16,091 nucleotides of DNA from Sediminibacterium sp. (GCA_030158535.1 JAOASV010000076.1:1-16091); one strand, 5' to 3'. Shown: positions 7,693-15,276, counted from the stretch's first letter. Notes: a model not told the origin generated them from the sequence alone. Translations and numbers: made by a program.

Positions 7693-9205
7693 GGTTTAGC
7701 GGATAAGTATAGCTGCCTTCAAAACCAGGGTAGAAGCCTTCGAGTCTTACAACACCAGATTTTATTTTCGCTAATATTTCTTTGAGTTCTTCTAGGCTTT
7801 TTACTTCGGAACCGTTAACACTTATAATTACAAACCCATCCTGCATTCTACTTTTTTTCAGTAATCCATCGCCTACTTTTTTAACTACTACACCACCTTC
7901 TACTTCATTAGCAGCAGCTATTTTTTTATCTAGGTTTTCAAATGTGCCACCTAATTTTTCAATGATAGAAGTGTTTTTAACGATATCTGTATTGCCTACT
8001 TTATTTTTTAAAGTAAGTGTAACGGTGTTTTCTTTGCCAGCACGTTTATAAGTAATGGCTACTTTGTCTCCTGGCTTATGTTTGGCTACTTGTTCTTGTA
8101 ATTCTGGACCAGAGGTAATTTTTATTCCATCAATTTTGGTGATGATATCGTATTTTTTTATGCCGGCTATTGACGCTGCTCCATTTGTTGGAACATCCGT
8201 TACAAATACGCCTTCACCTTCTTTGATGCTAATACCAAACTCTTTTTCGTAAGCTAGTTTTTGATCGTCTGTTACGTTTTCTGGTAAAAAGTTAATGCCA
8301 ATATAGGCACGTTGAACCGTTCCAAATTTTACAATATCAGTAACAACCTTTTTAACAATATTAACCGGAATCGCATACGAGTAACCTGCGTAAGATCCAG
8401 TAGGAGAGGCTATTGCAGAGTTAATACCAATGAGTTCGCCAGTGGTATTAACAAGTGCACCACCACTATTGCCCGGATTAACGGCTGCGTCTGTTTGAAT
8501 AAAAGATTCTACAGGTTTATCACTTTGTTTTCTATTGATATCTATAGATCTAGATTTCGCACTGATAATACCTGCTGTAATAGTAGCGTCTAAACTTAAA
8601 GGATATCCAATAGCTAATACCCATTGTCCAAGTTTAGCTTCGTCACTATTGCCGTAAATTAAATAGGGTAAACCTTTTGCTTCAATTTTAATAACGGCAA
8701 TATCGGTGCTGGGGTCAGCGCCAATAAGTGTGGCTTTATAAGATTTTTTATTACCAAGTGTTACATTGATTTCATCAGAACCATCAATCACGTGGTTGTT
8801 GGTAACAATGTATCCGTCTTCAGTAATAATAACGCCACTTCCGCTTGCACGTTGTTCAGGCATGACGCGTGGGCCACCTCCAAAAAAATCACCAAAATCT
8901 TCTCCAAAAAAATCCGAGAATGGATTTCTTCCACGTGAACCTCCATTGCTAATTTGCTTTTCTTTTGTTTTTGTTTTGATATGCACAACAGCAGGAACCG
9001 CCGTAGTGGCTGCCGGTGTAAAATCTACCGCAACGGTAGGTGTATTGTTGTTGTTAAACCCTACATAATTAAAAGGTAATTTGTTCGGGTCCTGAATACC
9101 TGCCTGTTGGTATGCATTGAATTTGCTTACTCCCCAAACACTTACAATAGCAGTTGTGGCGCTAATGGCTACCATAGTGGCCACTGTTTTGAAATTCATA
9201 TTCAT
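7679..9205 (-). CDS. degP: HtrA/DegP-family periplasmic serine protease (Do-like)
   Basis: Envelope quality-control protease and chaperone, 508 aa. Residues about 7-27 form an N-terminal hydrophobic signal or anchor. The trypsin-like domain (about 110-285) holds the full triad: His138 in TNNHVI, Asp168 in DPSTDIAV and Ser247 in NPGNSGGAL. PDZ1 covers about 295-400 and a second, more divergent PDZ about 415-505. A Gly/Phe-rich stretch before the protease domain (NPFSDFFGEDFGDFFGGG) corresponds to the variable LA-loop region of Do proteases. The start at 9205 (MNMNF) has an alternative ATG two codons later. The gene ends inside the GH13 gene tail and has a likely terminator at 7492-7527. It may have its own promoter in the 116-nt gap upstream, but no clear match was seen there. 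Confidence 0.95.
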   Translation of the reverse strand: MNMNFKTVATMVAISATTAIVSVWGVSKFNAYQQAGIQDPNKLPFNYVGFNNNNTPTVAVDFTPAATTAVPAVVHIKTKTKEKQISNGGSRGRNPFSDFFGEDFGDFFGGGPRVMPEQRASGSGVIITEDGYIVTNNHVIDGSDEINVTLGNKKSYKATLIGADPSTDIAVIKIEAKGLPYLIYGNSDEAKLGQWVLAIGYPLSLDATITAGIISAKSRSIDINRKQSDKPVESFIQTDAAVNPGNSGGALVNTTGELIGINSAIASPTGSYAGYSYAIPVNIVKKVVTDIVKFGTVQRAYIGINFLPENVTDDQKLAYEKEFGISIKEGEGVFVTDVPTNGAASIAGIKKYDIITKIDGIKITSGPELQEQVAKHKPGDKVAITYKRAGKENTVTLTLKNKVGNTDIVKNTSIIEKLGGTFENLDKKIAAANEVEGGVVVKKVGDGLLKKSRMQDGFVIISVNGSEVKSLEELKEILAKIKSGVVRLEGFYPGFEGSYTYPLNLSEE

Positions 9206-9321
9206 CGTTACAATTTTTTAAAGGTTCTACAAATTACATGCCTTTGCGTTACAAATAAACGAAGCTGCAAGTTTGTCTGTGTACCGCCTGTCTTATTTAA
9301 CATTTTTTTTGCGCAAAGGGT

Positions 9322-10317
9322 TTATAATGTCTGCAAAAATGCCAGGGTGTCTGTTCCGTCGGCATAATCTGTTAAACCAGGGGCTTGGGCGCTCCCAAAT
9401 GGTATATAGCCATGCCCTACAATACACTGTATGTCGGTATTTTGGGCTAAACTGCTTAAAGTCTGCGGCTCGGTGTAATACTGATAATGTACCTGGCTAA
9501 CTGGTGAAAAAGGGCTCTCGTTTTCCGAAAAAACAAGGGAGTCATTATTCATATAATATTTGTTGCCCATAATTAATAGCGCCAAATGATAGTCATAATT
9601 GTGTTTGTACTTATGAAAATCTAAATAATATTCATATTTTTTTAGGGCCGAAAAAAGTGGAATAAAATCATAATTGGCTGGCACAAATAATTGCGTAACA
9701 TTACGACATCCTAATCCAAAATAAGTTTGAATATCATCTGCTAATAAATCAAGCTCTGCGGCTGTTTCCGTGCCATCAAGTACCGCTACCGATGTTCTAT
9801 TGCGTCTAATAATATTTGGAAATTTGCCAAAATAATAATCAAAATACCTGCTACTATTATTGCTCCCTGTAGCAATGTATGCGTCAAGTCCAGAAAGTTG
9901 TGGCGCAAAAACTACCATTTCCGAAACACGGCTGTCCATTTTTATAAGTTCCGAAACAATATGCTTGATTAAAATTTCATCTTTCGAAGAGGGCTTAATA
10001 ACAGCGGTATGTCCGGAAATAAACACCGATAAAAAGTCGTGAAAACCTACGAGTGGGATATTGCCAGCCATCACCAAACCTACTTTTTTGGGTGCAGATT
10101 GTTGTGCCGGAACCCCATATTGAGCCGCCCAATCTGCCAATAGTTTTGGGTCTAAAAAGCTTTTTGTGATCGAATTCACGGCTTTTTCTATGAATTCAGG
10201 GGCAAACCAGGGGTTTTCACGGGCTGCACTTTCCTTTGCTTCGGCCCATTCTGGCTCATTTCCGGCCATATAGGCACTTAATTTGTTAAGTATTTCAATT
10301 CGTTCTTGTAAAATCAT
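9322..10317 (-). CDS. LuxC-like acyl-CoA reductase (aldehyde dehydrogenase superfamily)
   Basis: Short (331 aa) member of the LuxC/acyl-CoA reductase family, which reduces acyl-CoA to the aldehyde with NADPH. Seen: NIPLVGFHDFLSV with GHTAVIKPSS (about 86-111, nucleotide-binding part), YFGLGCRNVTQLFVP holding the probable catalytic Cys204, and the C-terminal PGLTDYADGTDTLAFL signature. An ATG 57 nt further upstream (10374) would give 350 aa, but it would leave only 5 nt before the divergent ferredoxin start and would place a good promoter (10342-10349) inside the gene, so ATG 10317 (MILQERIEI) is chosen. The divergent reductase-ferredoxin pair is, to my knowledge, recurrent in Bacteroidota; the physiological acyl substrate is not evident. 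Confidence 0.88.
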   Translation of the reverse strand: MILQERIEILNKLSAYMAGNEPEWAEAKESAARENPWFAPEFIEKAVNSITKSFLDPKLLADWAAQYGVPAQQSAPKKVGLVMAGNIPLVGFHDFLSVFISGHTAVIKPSSKDEILIKHIVSELIKMDSRVSEMVVFAPQLSGLDAYIATGSNNSSRYFDYYFGKFPNIIRRNRTSVAVLDGTETAAELDLLADDIQTYFGLGCRNVTQLFVPANYDFIPLFSALKKYEYYLDFHKYKHNYDYHLALLIMGNKYYMNNDSLVFSENESPFSPVSQVHYQYYTEPQTLSSLAQNTDIQCIVGHGYIPFGSAQAPGLTDYADGTDTLAFLQTL

Positions 10318-10335
10318 TTGTCGGCCGTATTTTTG
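10306..10335 (+). promoter_or_regulatory. Candidate promoter for the ferredoxin-ddl-PASTA-rhodanese unit
   Basis: TATTTTTG at 10328-10335 matches TAnnTTTG exactly on the plus strand, with TTG at 10306-10308, 19 nt upstream. The start would lie near 10341, about 38 nt before ATG 10380. The upstream element falls inside the start of the acyl-CoA reductase gene, which is possible but lowers confidence. Confidence 0.4.
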
Positions 10336-10341
10336 ATACTG

Positions 10342-10369
10342 CAAATGTAAATTCAGTAACCCAAACAAA
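10342..10369 (-). promoter_or_regulatory. Promoter for the acyl-CoA reductase gene
   Basis: On the minus strand TACATTTG (10349 to 10342) matches TAnnTTTG exactly, with TTTG at 10369-10366 placed 16 nt upstream. Transcription would start near 10335, leaving a leader of about 18 nt before ATG 10317. It overlaps the candidate promoter of the opposite gene. Confidence 0.5.
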
Positions 10370-10379
10370 ACCATTTAAT

Positions 10380-10727
10380 ATGGCTATAAAAATTACAGAC
10401 GAATGTATCAACTGCGGGGCATGTGAACCCGAGTGTCCAAATAACGCAATTTATGAAGGTGGGGTAGAGTGGGCCATTGCAGATGGCACTTCAGTGAAAG
10501 GAAGTTTTACGTTAATGGATGGTAGTTCTATTGCAACTGATGCTAGACTTTCTCCAATAAGTGTTGATACGTATTACATTACGCCTAATAAATGTACCGA
10601 GTGTCAAGGTTTTCATGAAGAGCCACAATGTGCTGCGGTATGTCCAGTAGATTGTTGTGTACCAGATGAATTATACAAAGAAACGGTAGAAGAATTGCTT
10701 GCTAAAAAAGACAAGCTACATCTCTAA
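10380..10727 (+). CDS. Two-cluster 4Fe-4S ferredoxin
   Basis: Small (115 aa) soluble electron carrier. The first cluster motif is CINCGACEPECP with Cys9, 12, 15 and 19. The second is Cys72, Cys75, Cys84 and Cys88, where the usual two-residue gap is widened to eight (CTECQGFHEEPQC), as in YfhL-like bacterial ferredoxins. Cys92 and Cys93 add two extra thiols. Between the clusters lies an insert of about 50 residues (about 21-70). The gene is divergent from the acyl-CoA reductase with only 62 nt between starts, and ddl follows after 24 nt. The redox partner is not known; the reductase is a guess from position only. Confidence 0.93.
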   Translation: MAIKITDECINCGACEPECPNNAIYEGGVEWAIADGTSVKGSFTLMDGSSIATDARLSPISVDTYYITPNKCTECQGFHEEPQCAAVCPVDCCVPDELYKETVEELLAKKDKLHL

Positions 10728-10751
10728 TTTTCTTTTAATACACAAGGGTTT

Positions 10752-11732
10752 ATGAAAAAAAAAGTTGCACTGGTAACAGGTGGGTTAAGTGGTGAAGCAC
10801 AAATTAGCTATAAGAGTGCTGTTACTGTTAATGGAAATTTAGACCGAAACAAATTTGACGTTTATCAAATTGATATCAATCATACTGGTTGGTGGTATAC
10901 GCCTGAAAATGGCGCGCCTCAAAAAGTAAATAGAGATGATTTTTCAATTACGGATGGCGGTATCCAAGTTAATTTTGATGTAGTGCTTTTATGTATTCAT
11001 GGCACGCCTGGTGAAGATGGAAAACTTCAAGGATATTTTGATATGCTGGGTTTACCCTACACTAGTTGTGACGCTGCTACTTCTGCATTAACATTTAACA
11101 AGCGTTATACGGTTGCTGTGGCTGCATTTGGTGGCATATCAGTGGCTAACTCCATCCACTTATTTAAACATACGCCAGTAGCACCTAGTGTTATTTTAGA
11201 AAAATTACAACTACCTGTTTTTGTAAAACCTAATAATGGTGGAAGTAGCATTGGTATGAGTAAGGTAACCACTGCTGATGCTTTAGCGCCTGCACTTGAA
11301 AAAGCTTTTAAAGAAGATACCCAAGTGCTTGTGGAAGAATTTATTAGCGGAAGAGAATTTACCATTGGTGTATTTAAAACAAAAGGGTCTTTACAAGTAT
11401 TACCTATAACTGAAATTGAAACGTCCAACGAATTTTTTGATTTTGAAGCAAAGTATCAAGGTAAAAGTGTTGAAACAACACCTGCTTTAATTTCAGACAC
11501 TATGCAGTCTCAATTAGAAGCTGCTGCAAAAAGAGTATATGAAGTACTCAATTGCAGAGGTGTGGTGCGCGTCGATTTTATTTACAATGAACAAAAAGGA
11601 CTCCCTTATATGCTTGAAGTGAACACTGTGCCTGGTCAGTCTGCGGCAAGTGTTATACCACAACAAGTAAAAGCCATGGGGATGAGCCTTCAAGATTTTT
11701 ATACTTCTATTGTAGAAGAATCGCTTAATTAA
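10752..11732 (+). CDS. ddl: D-alanine-D-alanine ligase
   Basis: ATP-grasp enzyme that makes the D-Ala-D-Ala dipeptide for peptidoglycan in the cytoplasm, 326 aa (usual length). Seen in order: GGLSGEAQIS (10-19, with the conserved Glu15), HGTPGEDG (83-90), the ATP-binding VKPNNGGSSIGMSKV (158-172), EEFISGREFTIGV (195-207), RVDF (273-276) and LEVNTVPG (288-295) with the metal-binding Asn291. PGQSAASVIPQQ replaces the enterobacterial PGMTSHSLVP, as is common in Bacteroidota. All key residues are present. It sits between the ferredoxin (24 nt upstream) and the PASTA gene (6 nt downstream), the latter fitting a shared role in cell-wall synthesis. Confidence 0.96.
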   Translation: MKKKVALVTGGLSGEAQISYKSAVTVNGNLDRNKFDVYQIDINHTGWWYTPENGAPQKVNRDDFSITDGGIQVNFDVVLLCIHGTPGEDGKLQGYFDMLGLPYTSCDAATSALTFNKRYTVAVAAFGGISVANSIHLFKHTPVAPSVILEKLQLPVFVKPNNGGSSIGMSKVTTADALAPALEKAFKEDTQVLVEEFISGREFTIGVFKTKGSLQVLPITEIETSNEFFDFEAKYQGKSVETTPALISDTMQSQLEAAAKRVYEVLNCRGVVRVDFIYNEQKGLPYMLEVNTVPGQSAASVIPQQVKAMGMSLQDFYTSIVEESLN

Positions 11733-11738
11733 TTGTGC

Positions 11739-12578
11739 ATGAAAAACCTAATACAAAAAATAGTGCAAAAGCCTTTATGGCAAAACATACTTATTGGTAT
11801 TGGGGTGCTGTTTTTTTTACTCATCGTATTTTTTTTATCACTCGGTTGGATTACCGGATATGGTAAAACAGCCAAGGTAAGTTCGGTGGTAGGGCAGAGT
11901 TATGTTGCTGCTCAACAACAATTAGAAAAAGAAGGTTTTGAAGTGGTAATACTTGATTCTATTTATATAGATAGTGTTGCTAAGCTTGCCGTAATCAGAC
12001 AAACGCCCGAAGCAGATGAAGTTGTAAAAGCAGGTCGAACTATTTACTTAACCATCAATAGGATGGTGCCGCCGCAAGTTGAAATGCCTTCGCTTGTTGG
12101 GTTTTCTCTTAAAAGTGCAGAGCTTTATTTGCAAAGTTTACAATTAAAGTTAGGGTCAGTTTCCTATAAGCCTGATTTTGCGCGCAACGCCGTGCTTGAT
12201 CAACTTTTTAATGGTGCGCCTATCGCACAGGGTGTAAAAATTCCGCTCGGTTCAACTATCAGTTTGGTGATTGGTACCGGTGTAGGTGGCGAAGAAACGG
12301 ATATGCCTAACCTAGTAGGTCTTACCTATCCCGAAGCCATCAATCAGCTCACCATGCAGCGTATCAATGTTGGATCTGTATTGTCTTTAGAAACCATTAA
12401 AGATTCTGCGGCCTCATTTGTGTTTAGACAAACGCCTGCACATTTATCTACTAAATTAGATTCTTTAACGGGCATGAAGCTCCCTAATAAAATTAGACAA
12501 GGACAACTCGTTGATTTGTATTTGAGTAATACCCCTCCTCCTAAAGATTCTATTACCAATCCTTCAATTAAAAATTAA
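11739..12578 (+). CDS. Single-pass membrane protein with three PASTA domains
   Basis: 279 aa. A short cytoplasmic basic start (MKNLIQKIVQK) is followed by one membrane segment (about 17-36) and three extracytoplasmic PASTA repeats, roughly 41-108, 111-180 and 186-262. The second and third begin with the family's MPxLVG (MPSLVG, MPNLVG). PASTA domains bind peptidoglycan fragments or beta-lactam-like structures in Ser/Thr kinases and penicillin-binding proteins, but here there is no kinase or transpeptidase domain. The ATG at 11739 is preferred over an in-frame TTG at 11733, directly after the ddl stop. Coupling with ddl suggests a role in cell-wall synthesis or division; this is inferred. The tail ends in a Pro/Ser/Asn-rich stretch. 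Confidence 0.9.
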   Translation: MKNLIQKIVQKPLWQNILIGIGVLFFLLIVFFLSLGWITGYGKTAKVSSVVGQSYVAAQQQLEKEGFEVVILDSIYIDSVAKLAVIRQTPEADEVVKAGRTIYLTINRMVPPQVEMPSLVGFSLKSAELYLQSLQLKLGSVSYKPDFARNAVLDQLFNGAPIAQGVKIPLGSTISLVIGTGVGGEETDMPNLVGLTYPEAINQLTMQRINVGSVLSLETIKDSAASFVFRQTPAHLSTKLDSLTGMKLPNKIRQGQLVDLYLSNTPPPKDSITNPSIKN

Positions 12579-12590
12579 ATAAGGTTTTAT

Positions 12591-12893
12591 ATGCAAACAA
12601 TTACCGTAGAAGCGCTTAAAGAAATACTTGACGCTGGCGAAAAAATTAATTTAGTAGACGTGCGTGAACCACATGAGCACACCGAATTTAATATTGGTGG
12701 ATTGTTATTGCCACTTGGCAATGTGCAAAGCATGCAAATTGATGAAATCGAAGACCTTAAAAACCAAAAAGTATACTTCTACTGCAGAAGTGGTAATAGA
12801 AGTGGGCAAGCATGCTTGCTGCTAGAAACCATGGGCTTTACAGACGTGGTAAACGTAACAGGTGGCATGCTTGCCTGGAGAGAAAAATTCTAG
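12591..12893 (+). CDS. Single-domain rhodanese (sulfurtransferase-like)
   Basis: 100-aa rhodanese fold. LVDVREPHEH (21-30) and the active-site loop CRSGNRS (65-71), with Cys65 as the persulfide-forming residue, are both intact. The HxEFNIGG segment (about 30-37) is the usual 'H..GHIxGA' position. No signal peptide, so cytoplasmic, of the GlpE/PspE-like short type. It starts 12 nt after the PASTA gene, suggesting the same transcript. Its stop codon overlaps that of the convergent TonB receptor gene. The specific sulfur acceptor is unknown. Confidence 0.92.
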   Translation: MQTITVEALKEILDAGEKINLVDVREPHEHTEFNIGGLLLPLGNVQSMQIDEIEDLKNQKVYFYCRSGNRSGQACLLLETMGFTDVVNVTGGMLAWREKF

Positions 12894-15043
12894 AATTTTA
12901 TTGTTATTCCAATTAGATAATTAATGGTTGCCATAGGGTAGTAGCCATTTTCTGTAATGGTTTCGCCGCCATATACATACGCATAGCTATATCCGTTGGG
13001 AACATATTTTTGATTGGTGATATTGTTAACTCTAGCTGTTAGTAAAAACGAACGTCCAATTTTTTTTGCAAACTCATAGCTTGCGCTGATGTCCTGGTTT
13101 GCAAATGCTTCTAATGATCTTTCTTCTAAAGAGCTATTGTCCAAATATTGTTTACCTACCCATTTTGTTTGTAATTCTAAGGTAAACTGTTTTTTTGGTT
13201 TATAAGCAAGGGTAGAAGCTGCAACAAAGTTTGGTGAAAAAGCAATATTGGTATTGTTTCTTGTAATGGCGTCTTGACCTCCGGTGTCGTAGTTGTCAAT
13301 ATACTCTGTAAATGATTCGATTTTATTTCTGCTCAGTGTTACGTTACTTGAAAATTGTAGTTTGTCCGTCAATATTGTGTTATGCATAAGTTCAATACCT
13401 AGTCTGTATGAATTAGGTACATTCATTCTGGTGTAAGCACCTACATCGTTTATTTTTCCTGTTAATACCAACTGATCTTTGTAACGCATGTAGTAAAAGT
13501 TGGCGCTCCAGGTAGTTTTTTTATTTCTTTTTTCAAGTCCAATTTCTAGGTCTTGTAATCTCTCTGGATTAGGCTGTGTGGCAGCACCTACTTCAAAGTC
13601 GTCACGGTTAGGTTCTTTGTGTCCTATGGCATAACTCGCATAATGTACCCATCCATTTTTATTGTATTGGTATCCAATTTTAGGGTTGAAGAAACCAAAG
13701 CTTCTATTGATAAGTAGGGTAGGATTATTATGAAAACCATCCATTCGGTGTGATACATTTCTATATTGTAAATCAATATAGCTACTAAAATTAGTAGCCC
13801 AGCTATGCTGCCACTTTGCATAGATATTGGCTTCTTTTTTTATAGCTGGTAAATCGTAATATCTTTTTGGTGAAAATGTATTTGCTTTTTCTACCCAAAT
13901 AACTTCTCCAAAGTGTTTACCGGTATAGGTGCTCCATCCGCCACCCACAGAAATTTCTTCATCTTTCTTTTTGTATTGTAGCGAAATATTTTGTCCATAA
14001 AAATCATTATCGAGCCAGCGTCTTCTTACAAGGTCCGATCTTGTATGTGTAGTTGTGCCAACGTTAATGGTAGGAATACCATATCTAGACAATCTTTGAT
14101 CTGCTTTATATTCTTCATAATAACCAGCGCCTTTGGTATAATAATTGGTGACTTGTAAGTCTAAATTTTTAGCCAATTGATGGTTGAAAAATAATTGATA
14201 ATGCGTTTGTGTGTAATTGTCGGTTTGATTGTTGTAAGGGTCGCCTGTTTTTTCTGTACCAGCTGGATTAAAGGTTCGATTATTTGCTAGTTCGCTAGCA
14301 GGTACGCCATACCATGCTTGATATGTTTTTTCTTGACCAGAAAAAGTAGTAAAGCGAAGGCTTGATTTGCCTCTAATGTAGGCACCGCTCACATAGTAAG
14401 AACGAAGGTCGCTAAATGCTCTGTCAATGTATCCATCACTTTTGATGCTACTTACTCTTGCGTCGATGGTAAAATATTTATTGATAAGGCCGCTACCAAA
14501 TTGAACGGTATTTTTTAACGTACCAAATGAGCCGGCACTATTACTCGTGCTGAAATATGCTTTCTCATTTAATTCATGCGTAGATAAATTTATACTAGCG
14601 CCAAAAGCACTTGGCCCGTTTGAAGAACCGCCTATACCTCGTTGAATTTGTATACTACTTACAGAAGAGGCAAAATCTGGGAGGTTTACTAAAAAGGTAC
14701 CCATGCTTTCTGCGTCATTATATGCAACACCATTAATGGTAACATTAATTCTGGTGGCATCGGTACCTCTAATTCTAATACCAGTATATCCGATGCCGTT
14801 GCCCGCATCGGATTGCACTACTACCGACGGTGTTTGGTTGAGTAAAAAGGGAAGGTCTGGCCCCAAATTGTTTTTTTGGATGTCAGTCTTACTCAAATTT
14901 TGTTTTGCAAATGGAGCTCTTTCGGATGCTCTAATGGCTCTTACTTCGAGGGGTGGGAGTTGGACGCTGTCTTTTTGTATGCTTTGCGCAAACAAGGTTT
15001 GACACGCGGATACCAATAACATTGTTCCCAAAAACTTTTTCAT
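12890..15043 (-). CDS. TonB-dependent outer-membrane receptor, predicted for thiamin(e) compounds
   Basis: 717-aa outer-membrane active transporter. Signal peptide 1-19 (cut after LFA), a likely TonB box near 29-37 (LPPLEVRAI), a plug domain about 45-160 (IRIRGTDATRINVTINGV, LPDFASSVSSIQIQRG, FGASINLST), then a beta barrel ending in the terminal Phe typical of outer-membrane proteins (ITIKF). The N-terminal carboxypeptidase-regulatory-like or STN domain of many Bacteroidota receptors is absent. The leader holds a clear TPP riboswitch (15111-15192), so expression should fall when thiamin pyrophosphate is plentiful. Thiamin-regulated receptors of this kind have been predicted in Bacteroidota, often beside pnuT and a thiamin pyrophosphokinase gene; neither is adjacent here. 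Receptor identity is sure; the ligand is inferred from regulation. Confidence 0.93.
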   Translation of the reverse strand: MKKFLGTMLLVSACQTLFAQSIQKDSVQLPPLEVRAIRASERAPFAKQNLSKTDIQKNNLGPDLPFLLNQTPSVVVQSDAGNGIGYTGIRIRGTDATRINVTINGVAYNDAESMGTFLVNLPDFASSVSSIQIQRGIGGSSNGPSAFGASINLSTHELNEKAYFSTSNSAGSFGTLKNTVQFGSGLINKYFTIDARVSSIKSDGYIDRAFSDLRSYYVSGAYIRGKSSLRFTTFSGQEKTYQAWYGVPASELANNRTFNPAGTEKTGDPYNNQTDNYTQTHYQLFFNHQLAKNLDLQVTNYYTKGAGYYEEYKADQRLSRYGIPTINVGTTTHTRSDLVRRRWLDNDFYGQNISLQYKKKDEEISVGGGWSTYTGKHFGEVIWVEKANTFSPKRYYDLPAIKKEANIYAKWQHSWATNFSSYIDLQYRNVSHRMDGFHNNPTLLINRSFGFFNPKIGYQYNKNGWVHYASYAIGHKEPNRDDFEVGAATQPNPERLQDLEIGLEKRNKKTTWSANFYYMRYKDQLVLTGKINDVGAYTRMNVPNSYRLGIELMHNTILTDKLQFSSNVTLSRNKIESFTEYIDNYDTGGQDAITRNNTNIAFSPNFVAASTLAYKPKKQFTLELQTKWVGKQYLDNSSLEERSLEAFANQDISASYEFAKKIGRSFLLTARVNNITNQKYVPNGYSYAYVYGGETITENGYYPMATINYLIGITIKF

Positions 15044-15110
15044 CTTTTTTGTTTTAAAGTTTATAAATGGGAACAGGGGAAAGCTATGGGAGGCACTAAA
15101 AAAGTGAACA

Positions 15111-15192
15111 CCTTCCCTTCGCAGGCATTACCCTGTTCAGGTTCTACGGGTATTTTCTCAGCCTATGACAATTTGCATAAGCACCCCGAGGA
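15111..15192 (-). ncRNA. TPP riboswitch (THI element)
   Basis: On the minus strand the leader contains all conserved TPP aptamer blocks in order: CTCGGGGTGC (15190-15181), GGCTGAGA, ATACCC, GAACCTGA, CAGGGTAATGCCTGCG and AGGGAAGG (ending near 15111). CAGG and CCTG form the helix around the GTAATG loop, and the outer GGGG and AGGGA blocks frame the core. It lies 67 nt upstream of the TonB receptor start and belongs to that gene. High TPP is expected to reduce expression. Confidence 0.96.
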
Positions 15193-15202
15193 ATTGTTGG
15201 CA

Positions 15203-15233
15203 CAAAACTAAATGTAAAAAATGTTGCTACCAA
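15203..15233 (-). promoter_or_regulatory. Promoter of the TPP riboswitch / TonB receptor transcript
   Basis: On the minus strand TTG (15233-15231), a 20-nt spacer and TAGTTTTG (15210-15203) fit the Bacteroidota promoter pattern exactly at the TAnnTTTG box. Transcription would start near 15197, just before the aptamer's first helix, the right place for a riboswitch leader. Confidence 0.6.
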
Positions 15234-15276
15234 CTGTAACTTTATAGAGCCACTTACGTTTTACGAAAAAATACTT

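Noticed and set aside
7782..9068. Several open frames of 65-100 codons on the plus strand opposite the protease gene, and similar ones opposite ggt, ddl and the TonB receptor.
   Set aside because: They are fully antisense to strongly supported genes, show no recognisable family pattern, and follow from the codon use of the real genes.
9308..9317. TTTGCGCAAA palindrome next to an A/T run, just after the acyl-CoA reductase stop, considered as a terminator.
   Set aside because: It has no loop and only a few pairable bases, and the run has the wrong position for a U-tract after a stem on the minus strand.
10318..10374. Longer start for the acyl-CoA reductase at ATG 10374 (350 aa).
   Set aside because: It would leave 5 nt between divergent start codons and put a good promoter inside the gene; the extra 19 residues look unlike a family N-terminus.
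11733..11738. TTG start at 11733 for the PASTA protein.
   Set aside because: An ATG two codons later gives a normal start with a small gap from the ddl stop.
12806..12874. 14-bp palindrome GCAAGCATGCTTGC (12806-12819) and a second GCATGCTTGC (12865-12874) in the rhodanese gene, considered as a recognition site.
   Set aside because: Both lie inside a conserved coding region, the second copy is incomplete, and no such pair occurs elsewhere in the window.
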